DNA from: Oscheius dolichura
Lineage: Eukaryota; Nematoda; Chromadorea; Rhabditida; Rhabditidae
Length of the DNA: 64,000 bases
Direction of reading: 5' to 3'
Assembly (NCBI GenBank): GCA_932521035.1
Contig: OW051497.1
Location: 4,588,001-4,652,000 of the forward strand
In this document: piece after piece, positions 36,368 to 47,255 of the stretch
Position numbering within the stretch: position 1 is the first letter of the stretch
Layout of the letters: each line of letters begins with the position of its first letter
Made by a program: the position numbers and the translations under genes
Notes under the pieces: model-generated
Seen by the model: the letters and a program-made list of their open reading frames with translations, nothing else
Told to the model about the DNA's origin: nothing
Databases searched by the model: none

Positions 36368-37518
36368 ACTAAACTAAGGTATAATATTTAGAACGCGGGC
36401 GTAGCAAATTCAAATATGGAAGAGGGTATACGCGCGCTTTCGTTAACAGCATGGCCTAGTAAAGCGACGCGCACTTCCTTCGCTTTAGTGCAACGCGTTG
36501 ATTCCGATGGTTTTTGCGGAAATCAATGAAAGCAACTTGAAAAAAACCTGGAAACAAATAAATTAGATCACAAGAGAGTGGAAATATAACACCGTCGTTT
36601 ATAACAAACGGGCAACATATGCATATCACGATTTCGTTATATTCCCACGACTGTATAAGGGGAAAAACAACGTTGTTGTCGAATGAGAAAGACCAAAAAC
36701 TTTATTTCGAAATGCAAGGATTGGATAGCAGTGCTAAACTTTTGGTCCACGGTGTTTGACAAAATGAGCTGAGTCATTGACCGAAGCTCAACAGCAAAAG
36801 TAAATAAAGGTTAGTATTCGTCACTTAGAAGCAGTTTCCAGCTTAAGCGTGTGGACTATTCGATTTATCAGCTGCTGCAGTTGTTTTGTTTCAGAAGGAC
36901 TAAGGATTTCCAAGTTCACATTTGCTTTAAATGAGATTTGATATGCCCAGCTGATAGCCGGTGTTCTATCGAGCCTATCAAACCTTCATACTCCCATCAG
37001 CTCGTGTGTGAAACGGTAAGAGATAATTGCCACAAGGCCAGTTAAGTGCGCCCTTCATGCGTTTCACGCGAAATCATTACGATCAAAAAGTATTAAACGC
37101 TACTAAATGCACTTGTGCACTGTCACTTTTTTAATATTTCCAACTTTATCACTAATGGTGCTGATATTAAGCGTGCCAAAAATTGCTACCAACTACAAAT
37201 TAGAGCCGTCAGTTGAACCTGATCATCGGACTGTACAGATTTGGCTTCCTTTCCGCGCTCATTCTAGCGCATTGAATAAACTGACTTGCAAAATGCCCAA
37301 CTAGACGTTCTCCTTTAGAACAGGGCATTTTGATCTCTAATTCGATTGCCCGTCCTCTTCAGGGGGCGCTTGTTGTAAAACGAATGAAACCCGACCACTT
37401 TCTCGCCATGTTTGATAATCTTTTTGGCGCAAAGAGTTGAGCCCTTATCTGTCGAAGACAAAGAGCGTTTCTCGCTCTAGTTTTTGATCCTTTTTAAATT
37501 AAAAGCATCGACAACCGG
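36368..37518. promoter_or_regulatory. divergent intergenic region
   Basis: Between the MFSD12-like gene (leftward) and the first nuclear receptor (rightward), so it must hold both promoters. No exon was recognised; the 65-codon frame at 37107 has no family features. Confidence 0.4.
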
Positions 37519-39072
37519 ATGACTAAGTGCCTTGTTTGCCAAGTACCCAACACTGGTCAACATTTCGGCGTCTGCTGCTGCCGAGCGTGTGCCGCGTTTT
37601 GGAGGAGAACTCTTCAACTAAATCTACAGTACAAATGCCGTAATAATAACAATTGCGATGTTACTCAGAGTGGGATTTTTTGTGTATATGATTCAAACTC
37701 ATTTAGAAAACAGATACTGCTGTAGAGCATGCCGGATGACGAAATGTTATGCCCTCGGGATGTCAGAACATGGTAAGTTCCGTGCACTTCCAATATTGAT
37801 CTATTTAGAAAACTCGAAGAAGGAACTATCCAAGAGGAAAAGTACTACGGACGTGAGTGCAGTAATGGGAAAGTAAACAAATGATTCAGCAGGAGGTCCC
37901 TGAAGATGGTCCCTCTTCCTCTGAGCAGTCCTTTGAGAGTTTTGGTTATCAAACATCGCCCGAAATTGCACGGAAATCGGAACAGTTATCGCTTGATACG
38001 ACATCATTTTTAAAAATTCGCCTAGGTCAAATATTTCGCAAGGTACGCCCCGTGGGATTTGTTTACTTTCGTCTTCCAGGTGCATACCGCATTTTGCCAT
38101 AGTACTTTCTCTTTATGCAACCAGGCCCTAAAGGCGTATGAACATCATAATGACCAATGGCCAAATTGTACTCCTGAAAATGTAAGAGTGTTTATCCTTA
38201 GTTGTTTATTGTTATTACAGATAGTTCACACGGTGGTTGTTGATCTCAATTCTTACGTACAAGCAAATTACATTGAAGTCGAACATGTCGCTAATTTTTG
38301 TATGTCAATCTCCGCTTTTGCCAATCTCCCCCTTGAACAAAAGGTAGTCCTTCTTGTCCAAGAAACTTTCGATTCTATTCAGTGGATAGTTTTCAAACAT
38401 TTTTGGCCGCAATTCACCGAACTTGATCGAACATATGTCAGCGCGATTCTGCTAGGATATGACCGGGACGACGGACGGACGGTCAACTTCGACGGCAAGG
38501 TTGTTAACTTCACCGGACATCGAGAGGGTTTACCCGTTATTGGAGACCTACCGGTAGTTTCAGACATGACAGAAAGTCAAATAAGAGTGTAAGCCAATTA
38601 TTAACCATATGTACTTTTATTTCAGACTGTTTGAAAAGTCTGTATTCTATTCGAAAAGGATATTCAACGATCCGTTTAAAATATATCGACCTGATCTCTT
38701 CGAACTTATCTATATGATGATGTGCATTATGTGGAATATTAAAGGTATGCCCACGAGCTGTTTACTGTTTTACATGTACTCTACAGATTTGACTGGAATA
38801 AACGAAAGTACTGTAAGCACGGCAGAGGAACTCCAAAAGGCTTTGTCAAGAGAACTGTATCAGTATTACATATCAGAGAAGGGAACAGTTAATTACGCCA
38901 GTCGAATGTATAAACTACACCACCTTATGGATGGACTAGAGGTGAGTTCCCCATCTTCTTTATTAGTGTACTGTTAATGCAGAATGTAATTAAAATAAGG
39001 AAAGAAGACGGCTGCATGTCGAAGACTTTCAATGTATTCAAAGAAGACATATTTCTCACCGACCTCAAATGA
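37519..39072 (+). CDS. nuclear hormone receptor, nematode supplementary type (1 of 2)
   Basis: Ligand-regulated transcription factor of the expanded nematode HNF4-derived class. The DNA-binding domain opens CLVCQVPNTGQHFGVC. Its recognition helix CRACAAFWRR has Trp where Phe is usual. The second finger, YCCRACRMTKCYALGM, comes after a 37-nt intron near 37671. A hinge of Ser/Glu/Lys residues follows. The ligand-binding domain includes FANLPLEQKVVLLVQETFDS, VFKHFWPQFTELDRTYVSAI and RPDLFELIYMMMCIMW. It ends TFNVFKEDIFLTDLK, close to the paralogue downstream. Introns are 35-60 nt. The domain class is certain; there is no basis for naming an orthologue. Confidence 0.9.
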
Positions 39073-39203
39073 ACGATTGAACCTCCATTCCTGTTCTATT
39101 ATGACGCAGACGTGTCATTGTGGTCACGCGTGTACTCCTGCTTATCTGTATTGATCGTTCAACATTCTGTGTCGATTTGTTGCATCCCTCCTTTTTTAGA
39201 AAC
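39073..39203 (+). promoter_or_regulatory. 131-bp spacer with U-rich trans-splice acceptor
   Basis: Only 131 bp separate the two receptors. A pyrimidine-rich CCTTTTTTAG ends near 39199, four bases before the ATG. This spacing and site resemble nematode operon junctions, where a downstream gene receives a spliced leader. Confidence 0.4.
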
Positions 39204-41353
39204 ATGGGGGAATGCCTTGTCTGTAAGGTCCCGTGCGTTGGAAACCACCTTGGCATTATGAGCTGTCGAGCCTGCTCCTCCTTTTTCCGACGGTCTGTGC
39301 ATCTTCAACGACAATATCGGTGCAGGTTTGAAGAAAAATGTGATGTAACCTTCAGTAAGTATTTGTTCTCTTATTTTTAACAATTAGTTCTTACAGAAAA
39401 TCGGTATTCGTGCAGATATTGTCGGTTTCAACGGTGTAGAAAGGTTGGGATGACTCACGAAGGTGAGAATAATGTTTAAATAGATGACGCTATCGTTTAG
39501 TCTCTTCACCTGACACCCCGTCAACTTCTCAAACAGAATCTCCTGCTAGCGAGGGTGTAAGTTATTTTCAACATTATTAAACTCCTTATTGGCATCTTTA
39601 GAGCGCAGCAGACGAAGAAAACGACAAAGACTTCTTCACTCAATTTCTCGGCTATGCCAAAGAGAAAGTTCTTGAGATATTTGCAAAAGTAGGTTTATTT
39701 CTCCCGAATTCTTTCATTTTTACATTTAGGACCATCGATTTCACATAGTCTCAGAAGCAATGCCTATTAGTATTTGTCAGGAAACGTTAGTAGCTTATAG
39801 AATGCACCGAAGGGCCAACTGGGGAAACACTACGCCAGAAAAGGTACGTATCCTCCTATCTTATTGACTACTAGAAGATTAGGCAATGTTTATGCCAGTC
39901 TTGGACATCTGCCTAGTCCTTCAACACCGCTACCTCAGCCTGGAAAGGGTGGCTCAATTTTGTGGATCTCTTCAATTATTTGCAGCGTTGCCCACTGATC
40001 AGAAGGTTGGTTCTTGCGTATCGTAAAGTATTTTCACTCGCTTTTCCAGTTAATTGTATTTCGACACTTTTGGCCACGTTTTGAAAAACTGGATCGAGCT
40101 TACGTTTCCTATAAATTGCTTGGCGATAATCCCCAAGACAACCGAATTGTATGCTTGGATGGGGTCATTACGAAGTGGCCCTATAAAATATCGAGGGTGC
40201 AGGAAGTTTCAGACATGAGCGAAGAAGAGATCAAAAAGTAAGTAAACACTATCCTGGGGTTAATTAAAGATTTCCAGTGTGATGAGAAGCACCGAAAACA
40301 TGTTTGAAAAATTATTCTACGCCCCGTTCAAACGGTTCAGACCTGATGAATTTGAAATGATTGCTTTAACCCTTACCGTAATGTGGATGGTAAGACGTGA
40401 GTGGTTTCGTTCCCGCTATTTTAATGTTTCTATTCAGATGCTGCTGGAATTACCGAAGCCACAGTGGCAATATCTCGGTCGATAAGAGAACAAATAATTG
40501 ACGAGTTGCATAATTATTATATAAACGTTGTGAGGACTACAAACTACGCCAGCCGGATCTACAAAATGAGGAACATCATCCATGCGCTAGATGTAAGTTC
40601 ATTATCCCTGATTACACAGAGAGAAGATTGTTCTGTCTAACAAGGGAACCTTTTCACTTTATGTTGGACTCGTGAGACGAGACCTAGTGCATTCGAAAGA
40701 GCGTCAAAAACTATCCCAGGCACCGGGTTCTGTTTTCCCAAAATGACTCGCGTTACGGTGTAGCACGCCAATTCAGTTTTACATGTTAAATTTGTCAAAA
40801 CTGGTTTTCGTCCTTGTATCCTTGGAATTGCAGTAGATGGAATGTGAAGCAGTGGCCGAGTGGATAGTGCACTCGCTTACAAGGTTTTTGCGTTTTTTCT
40901 GGCCGAGTTCGAGTCCCTGTTGGAGCAATCGTCTTTTGCTTCTATATTTTCATGAGAAAAACGATTTTTGATGGATAATAGTTGTCAACAAAATCTTGTA
41001 AGCGAGTTCACTATCCACTCGGCCACTGCTTCACATTCCGTCTACTGCAATTCCAAGGATACAAGGACGAAAACCAGTTTTGACAAATTTAACATGTAAA
41101 ACTGAATTGGCGTGCTACACCGTAACGCGAGTCATTTTGGGAAAACAGAACCCGGTGCCTGGGATAGTTTTTGACGCTCTTTCGAATGCACTAGGTCTCG
41201 TCTCACGAGTCCAACCTAAAGTGAAAAGGTTCCCTTGTAAGTACCCGCCATTTTCAGAAAATTGCCCAAATGAGAGGAGAAGACGTCCAAATCTTTCGCA
41301 CCTTCAACGTTTTCAAGAAGGATATTTTTTGTAACCCTTGGAAGAAAGAATAA
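39204..41353 (+). CDS. nuclear hormone receptor, nematode supplementary type (2 of 2)
   Basis: Tandem paralogue of the preceding receptor. The DBD opens CLVCKVPCVGNHLGIMSC with recognition helix CRACSSFFRR, then RYSCRYCRFQRCRKVGM after an intron. Ligand-binding domain parts are VAQFCGSLQLFAALPTDQK, LIVFRHFWPRFEKLDRAYVS, RFRPDEFEMIALTLTVMWM and YYINVVRTTNYASRIYKM. The C-terminus TFNVFKKDIFCNPWKKE parallels copy 1. I start at 39204, just after an acceptor-like site, not at the in-frame Met at 39120. The last intron (40593-41257) is swollen to 665 nt by the foldback element at 40640-41238, yet its splice sites and flanking frame are intact. The stop codon overlaps an AATAAA (41349-41354). Confidence 0.9.
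40640..40883 (+). repeat. left arm of foldback element
   Basis: It pairs with 40995-41238 with three mismatches over 244 bases. Its inner end contains a tRNA-like A-box, TGGCCGAGTGG (40853-40863). Confidence 0.9.
40853..40917 (+). promoter_or_regulatory. tRNA-like pol III A-box and B-box
   Basis: TGGCCGAGTGG (40853-40863) matches the pol III A-box, and GTTCGAGTCC (40907-40916) the B-box. Spacing is like a tRNA gene. Acceptor and T stems do not pair, and a T6 run lies between the boxes, so this is a tRNA-derived relic and not a working tRNA. Confidence 0.6.
40995..41238 (-). repeat. right arm of foldback element
   Basis: Inverted copy of the left arm. It includes the complement of the A-box but not the B-box, which exists only in the loop. 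Confidence 0.9.
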
Positions 41354-41880
41354 ATGAGTTTCCTCACTTTTTATTCTGTTTTGATTTCTACACCAAGTGA
41401 ACTGCCGATCTAAACAGATGTCACCGCCCATTGGTCCGCAAAACGAGAAGGGCCCGCCTCTGAAAATCACTCACTCAATCACTGTCGGCTTGTTGTTGAT
41501 AAATTTACCTGGGATACAGCATTCTATTTAAATGGTCAGCCCGCCTCTTCTCCTTCTTGTACTTTCCTTCCCACGAGGAATTGCTCATACTCACCTCAAA
41601 GGAGCCCGCATCGTAGTTGGCGGGAGCTCTTGTTTTCCCGAACTGTTTAAATTGATTCGAATTGTTCCCTTTTTGTCCACGTTGTTCTTTCCGTGTCCTT
41701 TCGGATTTTATTTCTTCTCCAGTGAGTAACTACGGGTCGGCGATAAATGACTGTGGTGATAGTTGTTTGAAAGAAGCACTGACTCAAGCCGGCCACCGCT
41801 ATCTCTTTTCACCAATTAACAATAGGTACCACTGTATCGGTTTATTTCAGTTGTCATCTAGACGCTCGCTTGATAATACC
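41354..41880. other. upstream region of NK1 homeobox gene
   Basis: No exon recognised. A TATTTCAG acceptor near 41843-41850 lies about 30 bases before the homeobox gene ATG and may be the trans-splice site. The frame at 41532-41729 is hydrophobic at its start but has no supporting features. Confidence 0.4.
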
Positions 41881-42592
41881 ATGAAAGAGAAGCGCCCCTT
41901 TACTGTCGATGCAATACTCGGTGCGGAGGAAGCTTCCGATGAGTCGAACACGTCAGCAACCTCTGGTGAGTTAGCAACAGTCATTATGTGTTTATTATGC
42001 CAGTAATAACAGATGATTCACACCTTCCTGTGAATAACAGGACAAATCAGACACTGAGGAGGGCCAGGACGATTTTCACCTACGAACAGTTAGTGGCTTT
42101 GGAGAAGAAGTTTAAGGTCAGTGACCTATAAATTCCCGAATATACACAAAGTTCAGACTACCCGCTATCTCAGTGTTGTGGAGAGGATGAATCTCGCAGT
42201 TCAATTGCGGCTCTCTGAAACTCAGGTAGCTTGAAGTCGCCTTTTAACTGTGATCATATCTAGGTGAAGATTTGGTTCCAAAATCGTCGCACCAAGTGGA
42301 AAAAGCACAATTCTGGAAGCGACGCCCTTTCGAATGCAAGCGGAGACGACCAGGAGACAGAGAATACGAAGACGAGACCCGCTTCAGCACAGCCTCCTGC
42401 CGTCACGCCTAGTCCGGTATGTTTTAATCGTACCCTCAAACACATAACCATCTTTAGGATCTCTCAAAGTCTATGCTTGCACTTCACAATTCCTCGATGA
42501 TGTCATTCTTTCCGACCTTCCCTCTTATTCCTACTCCCATGTACAATCCTCTCCTTCTTATGCAGAATCTCCAGAAGCCATTCTTCACTTAG
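41881..42592 (+). CDS. ceh-1: NK1/slouch-class homeodomain transcription factor
   Basis: 184 residues from exons 41881-41965, 42004-42116, 42157-42225, 42264-42416 and 42458-42592. After a short N-terminus with RPFTVDAILG, the homeodomain begins RRARTIFTYEQLVALEKKFK and continues TTRYLSVVERMNLAVQLRLS, ending [20 protein letters not shown]. The YEQLVALE and TTRYLSV stretches are diagnostic of the NK1 (slouch, Nkx1) class, whose C. elegans member is ceh-1. Gln at homeodomain position 50 (WFQNRR) is the usual residue for NK proteins. A Ser/Thr/Pro-rich tail and a hydrophobic ending (MYNPLLLMQNLQKPFFT) follow. It is short for the class, and an upstream exon could be missing. Confidence 0.92.
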
Positions 42593-43774
42593 CCATCCAA
42601 AGAGCTACAACGTATTTCTGTGATCTCTATCAGTTACTCTACCGGCTGCCTTGGTCTATTATTATAAACTCTTGCCCCTGTTATACGACGATTGTTACTT
42701 TTAACGATGATTGGAATCATCTTTCCGGTATTCAGTGAACATTTTGCGGGCTTTTAGTGCTCGTCAAAGGACAACGAAATGTTGCGGTCAGACTGCAATT
42801 TGAGATTTCATCGAAGAGAGACTACTCCCAGGTTTTTCGCCTCCGAACAAGTGTTAGAAAAGAAAAAGAAGCGCAATGTGTGGTGTCGGAGCACATTCAA
42901 TGGTATCGTGGATCAAAGGAGGCGCATCTAATAACGACATAGCAGTGTGTTGATGAGCTCAACCGTTGGCTTTGAGTTATACGAAAAAGAGTGTCGGAAG
43001 AGAGACATTAAATTCAATGGGCATCCTATATCGCCCTACCGTATGCCATACGGCAAGTTGTTTTTAAAAAGAGTAATTAGAGGGGACCCTGGGAAAAGAT
43101 ATGAGGTGTGAACAACACTCGCTGAGGTTCTGTTCTCTGGCGTCAGTTGTTAGTGCTGTTTAGATAGGCAGCTTGTAAGGCACGCCGCAATCCATCACCA
43201 TTTGTCTGCGCATCTCTACTCGGCGCCATCACGTCTACCGAACACTGGCTGTTCCCTCGTAGTGGTAAACGGTGTAAGAACCCATTTGGCCCGCAGAAGA
43301 GGGCACTGTAAAATGGAAATTAGGATCTGAGAAAGGTGCGAAGCTGGTAGTTATTCTACCCAGCTTGTTTTACATCATTGTTAGTGATGAGCGACAAATG
43401 AGCCGGCAATTACATAGCGGTTGCGCTCGCACATCAAAAGATGCCCATTTGTCAGAATTGAACAGCCGGTGCTCCCTCAGCAAAGAGAGGAAGACAAGTG
43501 CGGCTGGCATCGCTTTAACTATGTGATGGAGGGGAATCATGGGAGGGCTAGGCGTCTTAGGATCCGAACACATCCACTTCTGGAACGTATTCTGGAACCC
43601 AACTTCTACTTGAGGAAGCACTTTGCCAAATAAAATTTGTCGTCGTCTGGACCGCCACTAACTGCCACTATCCGAGGACAACATGCCTCAAAAAAGCTTT
43701 CGCTCCGTGTTTGTGCTAATTAATGCGGCTACATAGTCTGTGTTTTGAGGAACCTTACCATCTTCTTTTGAAAG
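42593..43774. other. intergenic, no gene seen
   Basis: Between the homeobox and acyltransferase genes. Open frames of 60-85 codons (for example 43421-43633) show no domain or splice support. Confidence 0.45.
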
Positions 43775-46253
43775 ATGCTCCCTGCAGATGTCCTGCAGAG
43801 AACCTTTTCCATGCAGAACACTCTTCCATCTCTACCCATACCCAAACTTACCGATACTTTATGGAAGTATTTGAAATCAGGTAAAAAGTGTACACAAAGC
43901 AAAATGTTATCGCTTTGCAGTATCTGCCTTAGTTCCGAAAGAACAGTTTTGTGCCACTGCAAATGTGGTGCATACCTTTGAAAAGAGTGGAGACGCCATG
44001 TTACTTCAAGGAGCTCTGATGGTACGGAGCACAATGACTAGGAATTGGGTGCGTTGCCGTTGGAATGTTTCTTTATCGGTGTGTTTAGATGGAAGAGTGG
44101 TGGTATGACGCTTACAACGAAAGTAGAGCCCCGCTGCCACTGCAGGTATTTCTTGGACCTACTTGTGTGCCTAGAACACATTTAGAATATGGGTGCTGTG
44201 GTTTCGAGGGCCACGAAAACAGGAGATCAACTCACTCGAGCCGCTGAATATGCGTTCTATCTTATGAGTTACTGGACCGAGCTGAGAAAGTAACCATTTT
44301 ATCAGAACAACCATCTTTGTAGGGAGCTAATTCCCATAACCTCCAGCCGAAAGGAAATATGGGATATGGATCAGTTTTATAATGTTTTCAACTCTTGTAG
44401 AGCTGCCGAGGTGCCTAAGGATCGCTTGAAACGCTTTTTCAAGACAGGTGGTTTTTGCTTGCCTGAAGATGACTCTTTGCAGAAACTGAGGGGCCTGCTC
44501 CTTCTCATATTATTGTCATTAGTGACGGACATCTATACTCTTTTGATGTTATCCGAAATGGAATTTTATTGCCCAAAGAAGAAATCTACCATGTTTTGGC
44601 CAGAATAAAACAACATTCAGCAATGTACTCGGCAGACCCTTCAATAGTTTCTCTGACTACGGAACACAGAGACGAATGGGCATTGGTCCCTCAGCTCTTA
44701 TTGTAATCTTTATACCGTCTTGCAGATAAAGAAAGAGTTGAACTCGTTCTCTCCGAGAAATAACAAGTTGATCTACGCCATTGAATCCGCAGCTTTTGTC
44801 TTAAGTTTGTCTGCAGATACCGTTGGAACAGAATCAGATGTAAGTAAAGCTTGTACTCGGCGAAAATGTCTTGCAGCTAATGTACTATTCCCTCTTTGGT
44901 AATCCAAGAAATTCTTGGTGTGACAAGAACTTCACGGTTATTGTTCTCCCCGACGGACAACTATGCTACAATGCAGATGTACGTCCCGTTGAAACCCAGG
45001 CTAACCTCTTTAGCACTGTAATGTCGACGCTATTGCTTTATTCACTCCTGCAGACTATGCAGCTAAATTATTGGATACAGAGCCATGGGAAACACCACGA
45101 GAAGTTAATCCGAAAGTTAGATATGATTCAACTATAATAGGTGGACGCGGTTCCATTTGACCATCTTCTTTTCGATGTTCCCGATGGTCTGACTGATAAA
45201 GTTTACAAAGCGGAACGGAACTTTTTTGAAATTGTGAGCGATTCCTTTTGTCTGTAGGAGGAAGTCTAGGCGAACCGAGTCGATCTCATAGTCCATCATT
45301 ACAACAGTTTTGGGAATGTGCTAATGAAAGAGAACGGTCTTTATACGGACACAATGATCCAAATAGCCCTTCAATTGGCTTACTATAAAACTCACAACTG
45401 GTTAAGTTTCTGTTGATGGCATAATACACGGTGTCTTCAGCTTTGCTCCGACATATGAGACAGCCTCTACTAGAAAGTTCTATCATGGAAGGACTGAAAC
45501 TGTCAGAGGCTGCACGCCTGAACTTGTTGAATTTGTAACTATTCTTATGAAAGGCTCCGCTGTGAGTTGATAATTGAAGGATACTTGTTTTATTTAAGAG
45601 TAAAACTGCTTTGAGAGAGCTGCTCTTTAAGGCGTACGATACTCATAATGAGTACATGGAGAATGCTCGCAATGGACAAGGTTGTGTGTATGTTCCTGCC
45701 AGGAAAGAAGAATTTCAGGAATAGACAGGCATCTCTACGGTCTTCAGAAAATGGAACAGGAATTGCGGTCCCAAGGATTGGCAGTCTCTACTCACGGATT
45801 GTTTGATGATCCCTCCTGGAAAGCCGCTGGGGGCAACGGATCCTTTCGATTGTCCACAAGGTTAAGTCGCACCCGTTCCGCTTCCCTGTTCTTTTCAACG
45901 GCGGCAGAATTGTGTCCCCCAAAAAGCGCTGGTCACCGGTCTTTACGTTGTAAAAGGCCCGCGACACAATTGATGGATTAGGAAACGATCTAACAGTAAT
46001 TTTCAGTTTTCTTGGGTACGACCAGAAAGGAACCTTTGGGTACGTAACTGCCATGTGCTCAGAGGGATACGGATGTTTCTACAGGATCAATCCAGACAGG
46101 TCACCTATAACGGTTTCTGTACTTTGGTAACCCAGGAATTTCAGTTTGACCTTCACGGTGACCTGTTTCAAAGAAGCTGATTCCAGTACTGCCAAGTTTG
46201 TTGCTAACATCGACAAAGCTTTGAACTCTTTATGTTCATTACTTGGCAATTGA
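43775..46253 (+). CDS. carnitine acyltransferase (CROT/CRAT type)
   Basis: Transfers acyl groups between CoA and carnitine. The N-terminus FSMQNTLPSLPIPKLTDTLW matches the choline/carnitine acyltransferase start. Further landmarks are NWMEEWWYDAYNESRAPL (44090), AYFAFYLM-like helices, FNSCRAAEVP, GHLYSFDVI, and the catalytic region DGQLCYNADHCNVDAIALF, spliced across 44980-45016, where His is the general base. Then ALQLAYYKTH, FYHGRTETVRGCT (45480-45525), GIDRHLYGLQKM, and FRLSTSFLGYDQKG, with the S-T-S motif completed across the 45862-46006 intron. It ends CSLLGN with no PTS1 tripeptide. No mitochondrial presequence or TM pair is evident, so it looks like CROT/CRAT more than CPT1. Acyl-chain preference cannot be read from this. 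Confidence 0.85.
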
Positions 46254-46298
46254 CAATGGATAATACACGTGGTGTTAAAGCGGAAAATGTACAATAAA

Positions 46299-46927
46299 TT
46301 ATTGGCTTGTGGGAGGAGGTGGAGGCTCGTTGGCGGCTTCACCGGTGGCTGAGGCTGCTTCTGACGCTGTTTCAGCTGCTTTGGCGTTAGGGTTGGGAAC
46401 GTCAGCAGCAAAGTCGCCGAAGTTTCCAGGGCCTCCTTGAGGGCCAGCAAATCCACCACTACCAGCTCCTGGACCGCCGAAGTTTCCGGTGTTTCCTGGG
46501 AATCCTCCAGCATTAGGTGCTCCTCCAAATCCTGCGTTGGGCTCAGTTCCGCCGAAACCAGGGTTAGGTCCGGGATATTGTCCGCCAGATCCACCAGGGT
46601 ACTGCCCACCAGGACCGCCGAAGTTTCCGCGACCGTAGGAGTTCGGGGGGCCGTAACTATTATGGCCATGGCCATAGCCGCCGGATCCGTAGTTATTCTG
46701 AGGAGGGCCATAGCTGTTTCTTGGAGGACCGTATGAGTTTGCAGGGGGCCCGTAGTTGTTCACCGGAGGGCCGTAGCTATTAGCAGGTGGGCCGTAATTG
46801 TTCATGGGAGGACCATAGCTACCTCGCTTCGCTCTAAAGGACGAAGCTAATAGAGAACTTAAAGGAATTACCTGATGACTACATCCGCAGAGACAGAAAC
46901 CAGACAAAGGGTCAGGAAGAAGAACAT
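46299..46927 (-). CDS. secreted YGPP-repeat, Gly-rich protein
   Basis: Starts at 46927 with signal peptide [19 protein letters not shown] 38-nt intron then leads to AKRGSYGPP, where KR may be a processing site. A tandem repeat of YGPPxNN/YGPPxNS units (about seven, 46690-46840) comes next, then Gly/Asn-rich repeats (FGGPG, QYPG), and a tail rich in Ala/Glu ending [18 protein letters not shown] box lies near 46963-46968 (minus orientation). It resembles structural proteins of cuticle or eggshell in composition; repeats of this kind do not identify a family. It lies divergently opposite the Thr-rich gene at 47256. Confidence 0.72.
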
Positions 46928-47255
46928 GTCGAATGAGACTGGTGCTGACCTCTTCGGTCTAGCCTTATAAGGGCGAGAGAATAGCTCGCTCAATGATAGG
47001 TGCGTTCAGGTCGATTACGCCCATTTGGCGATTTCTGAGCGTAACTTCGCTAAAACAACACGTCAGAACATGTAAGATGGGCATCAGAAACTATTATTAA
47101 CACCGGAAAATGGTTTCTATTCACGCAGCACCATAGAGGATTATAAAGAGGATACCGGAGCATGAGTCATGAAAAAAGTAGGGCAGGATTGGCTAAGCAT
47201 TGACCCTGACCGCCTCCGAAGCCTCTTCCCATAGTCGATTTTCAACGCTGTCATC
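46928..47255. promoter_or_regulatory. divergent promoter region
   Basis: 328 bp between the leftward YGPP gene and the rightward Thr-rich secreted gene. It contains the TATAAG of the former. A shared control region is possible but not shown. Confidence 0.4.

Larger units (their letters stand above)
40640..41238. mobile_element. 599-bp foldback element with 244-bp inverted arms
   Basis: Arms 40640-40883 and 40995-41238 are inverted copies with three mismatches in 244 positions, around a 111-bp loop. The outer ends are ACAAGGGAACC and its complement. There is no open frame for a transposase, so it would be non-autonomous. I see no clear target-site duplication. It sits wholly within the last intron of the second nuclear receptor, apparently without harming splicing. 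The near identity of the arms suggests recent insertion or arm homogenisation. It is MITE-like or a snap-back SINE-derived element; the family is not recognised. Confidence 0.88.

Noticed and set aside
40849-40926. possible tRNA gene
   Set aside because: A- and B-boxes are present, but acceptor and T stems do not pair and a T6 run would terminate pol III between the boxes.
46079-46711. 210-codon minus-strand frame opposite the acyltransferase end
   Set aside because: It is an alternative frame of the YGPP-repeat gene that runs into the neighbouring gene's last exons. The Gly-rich frame with signal peptide is the real one.
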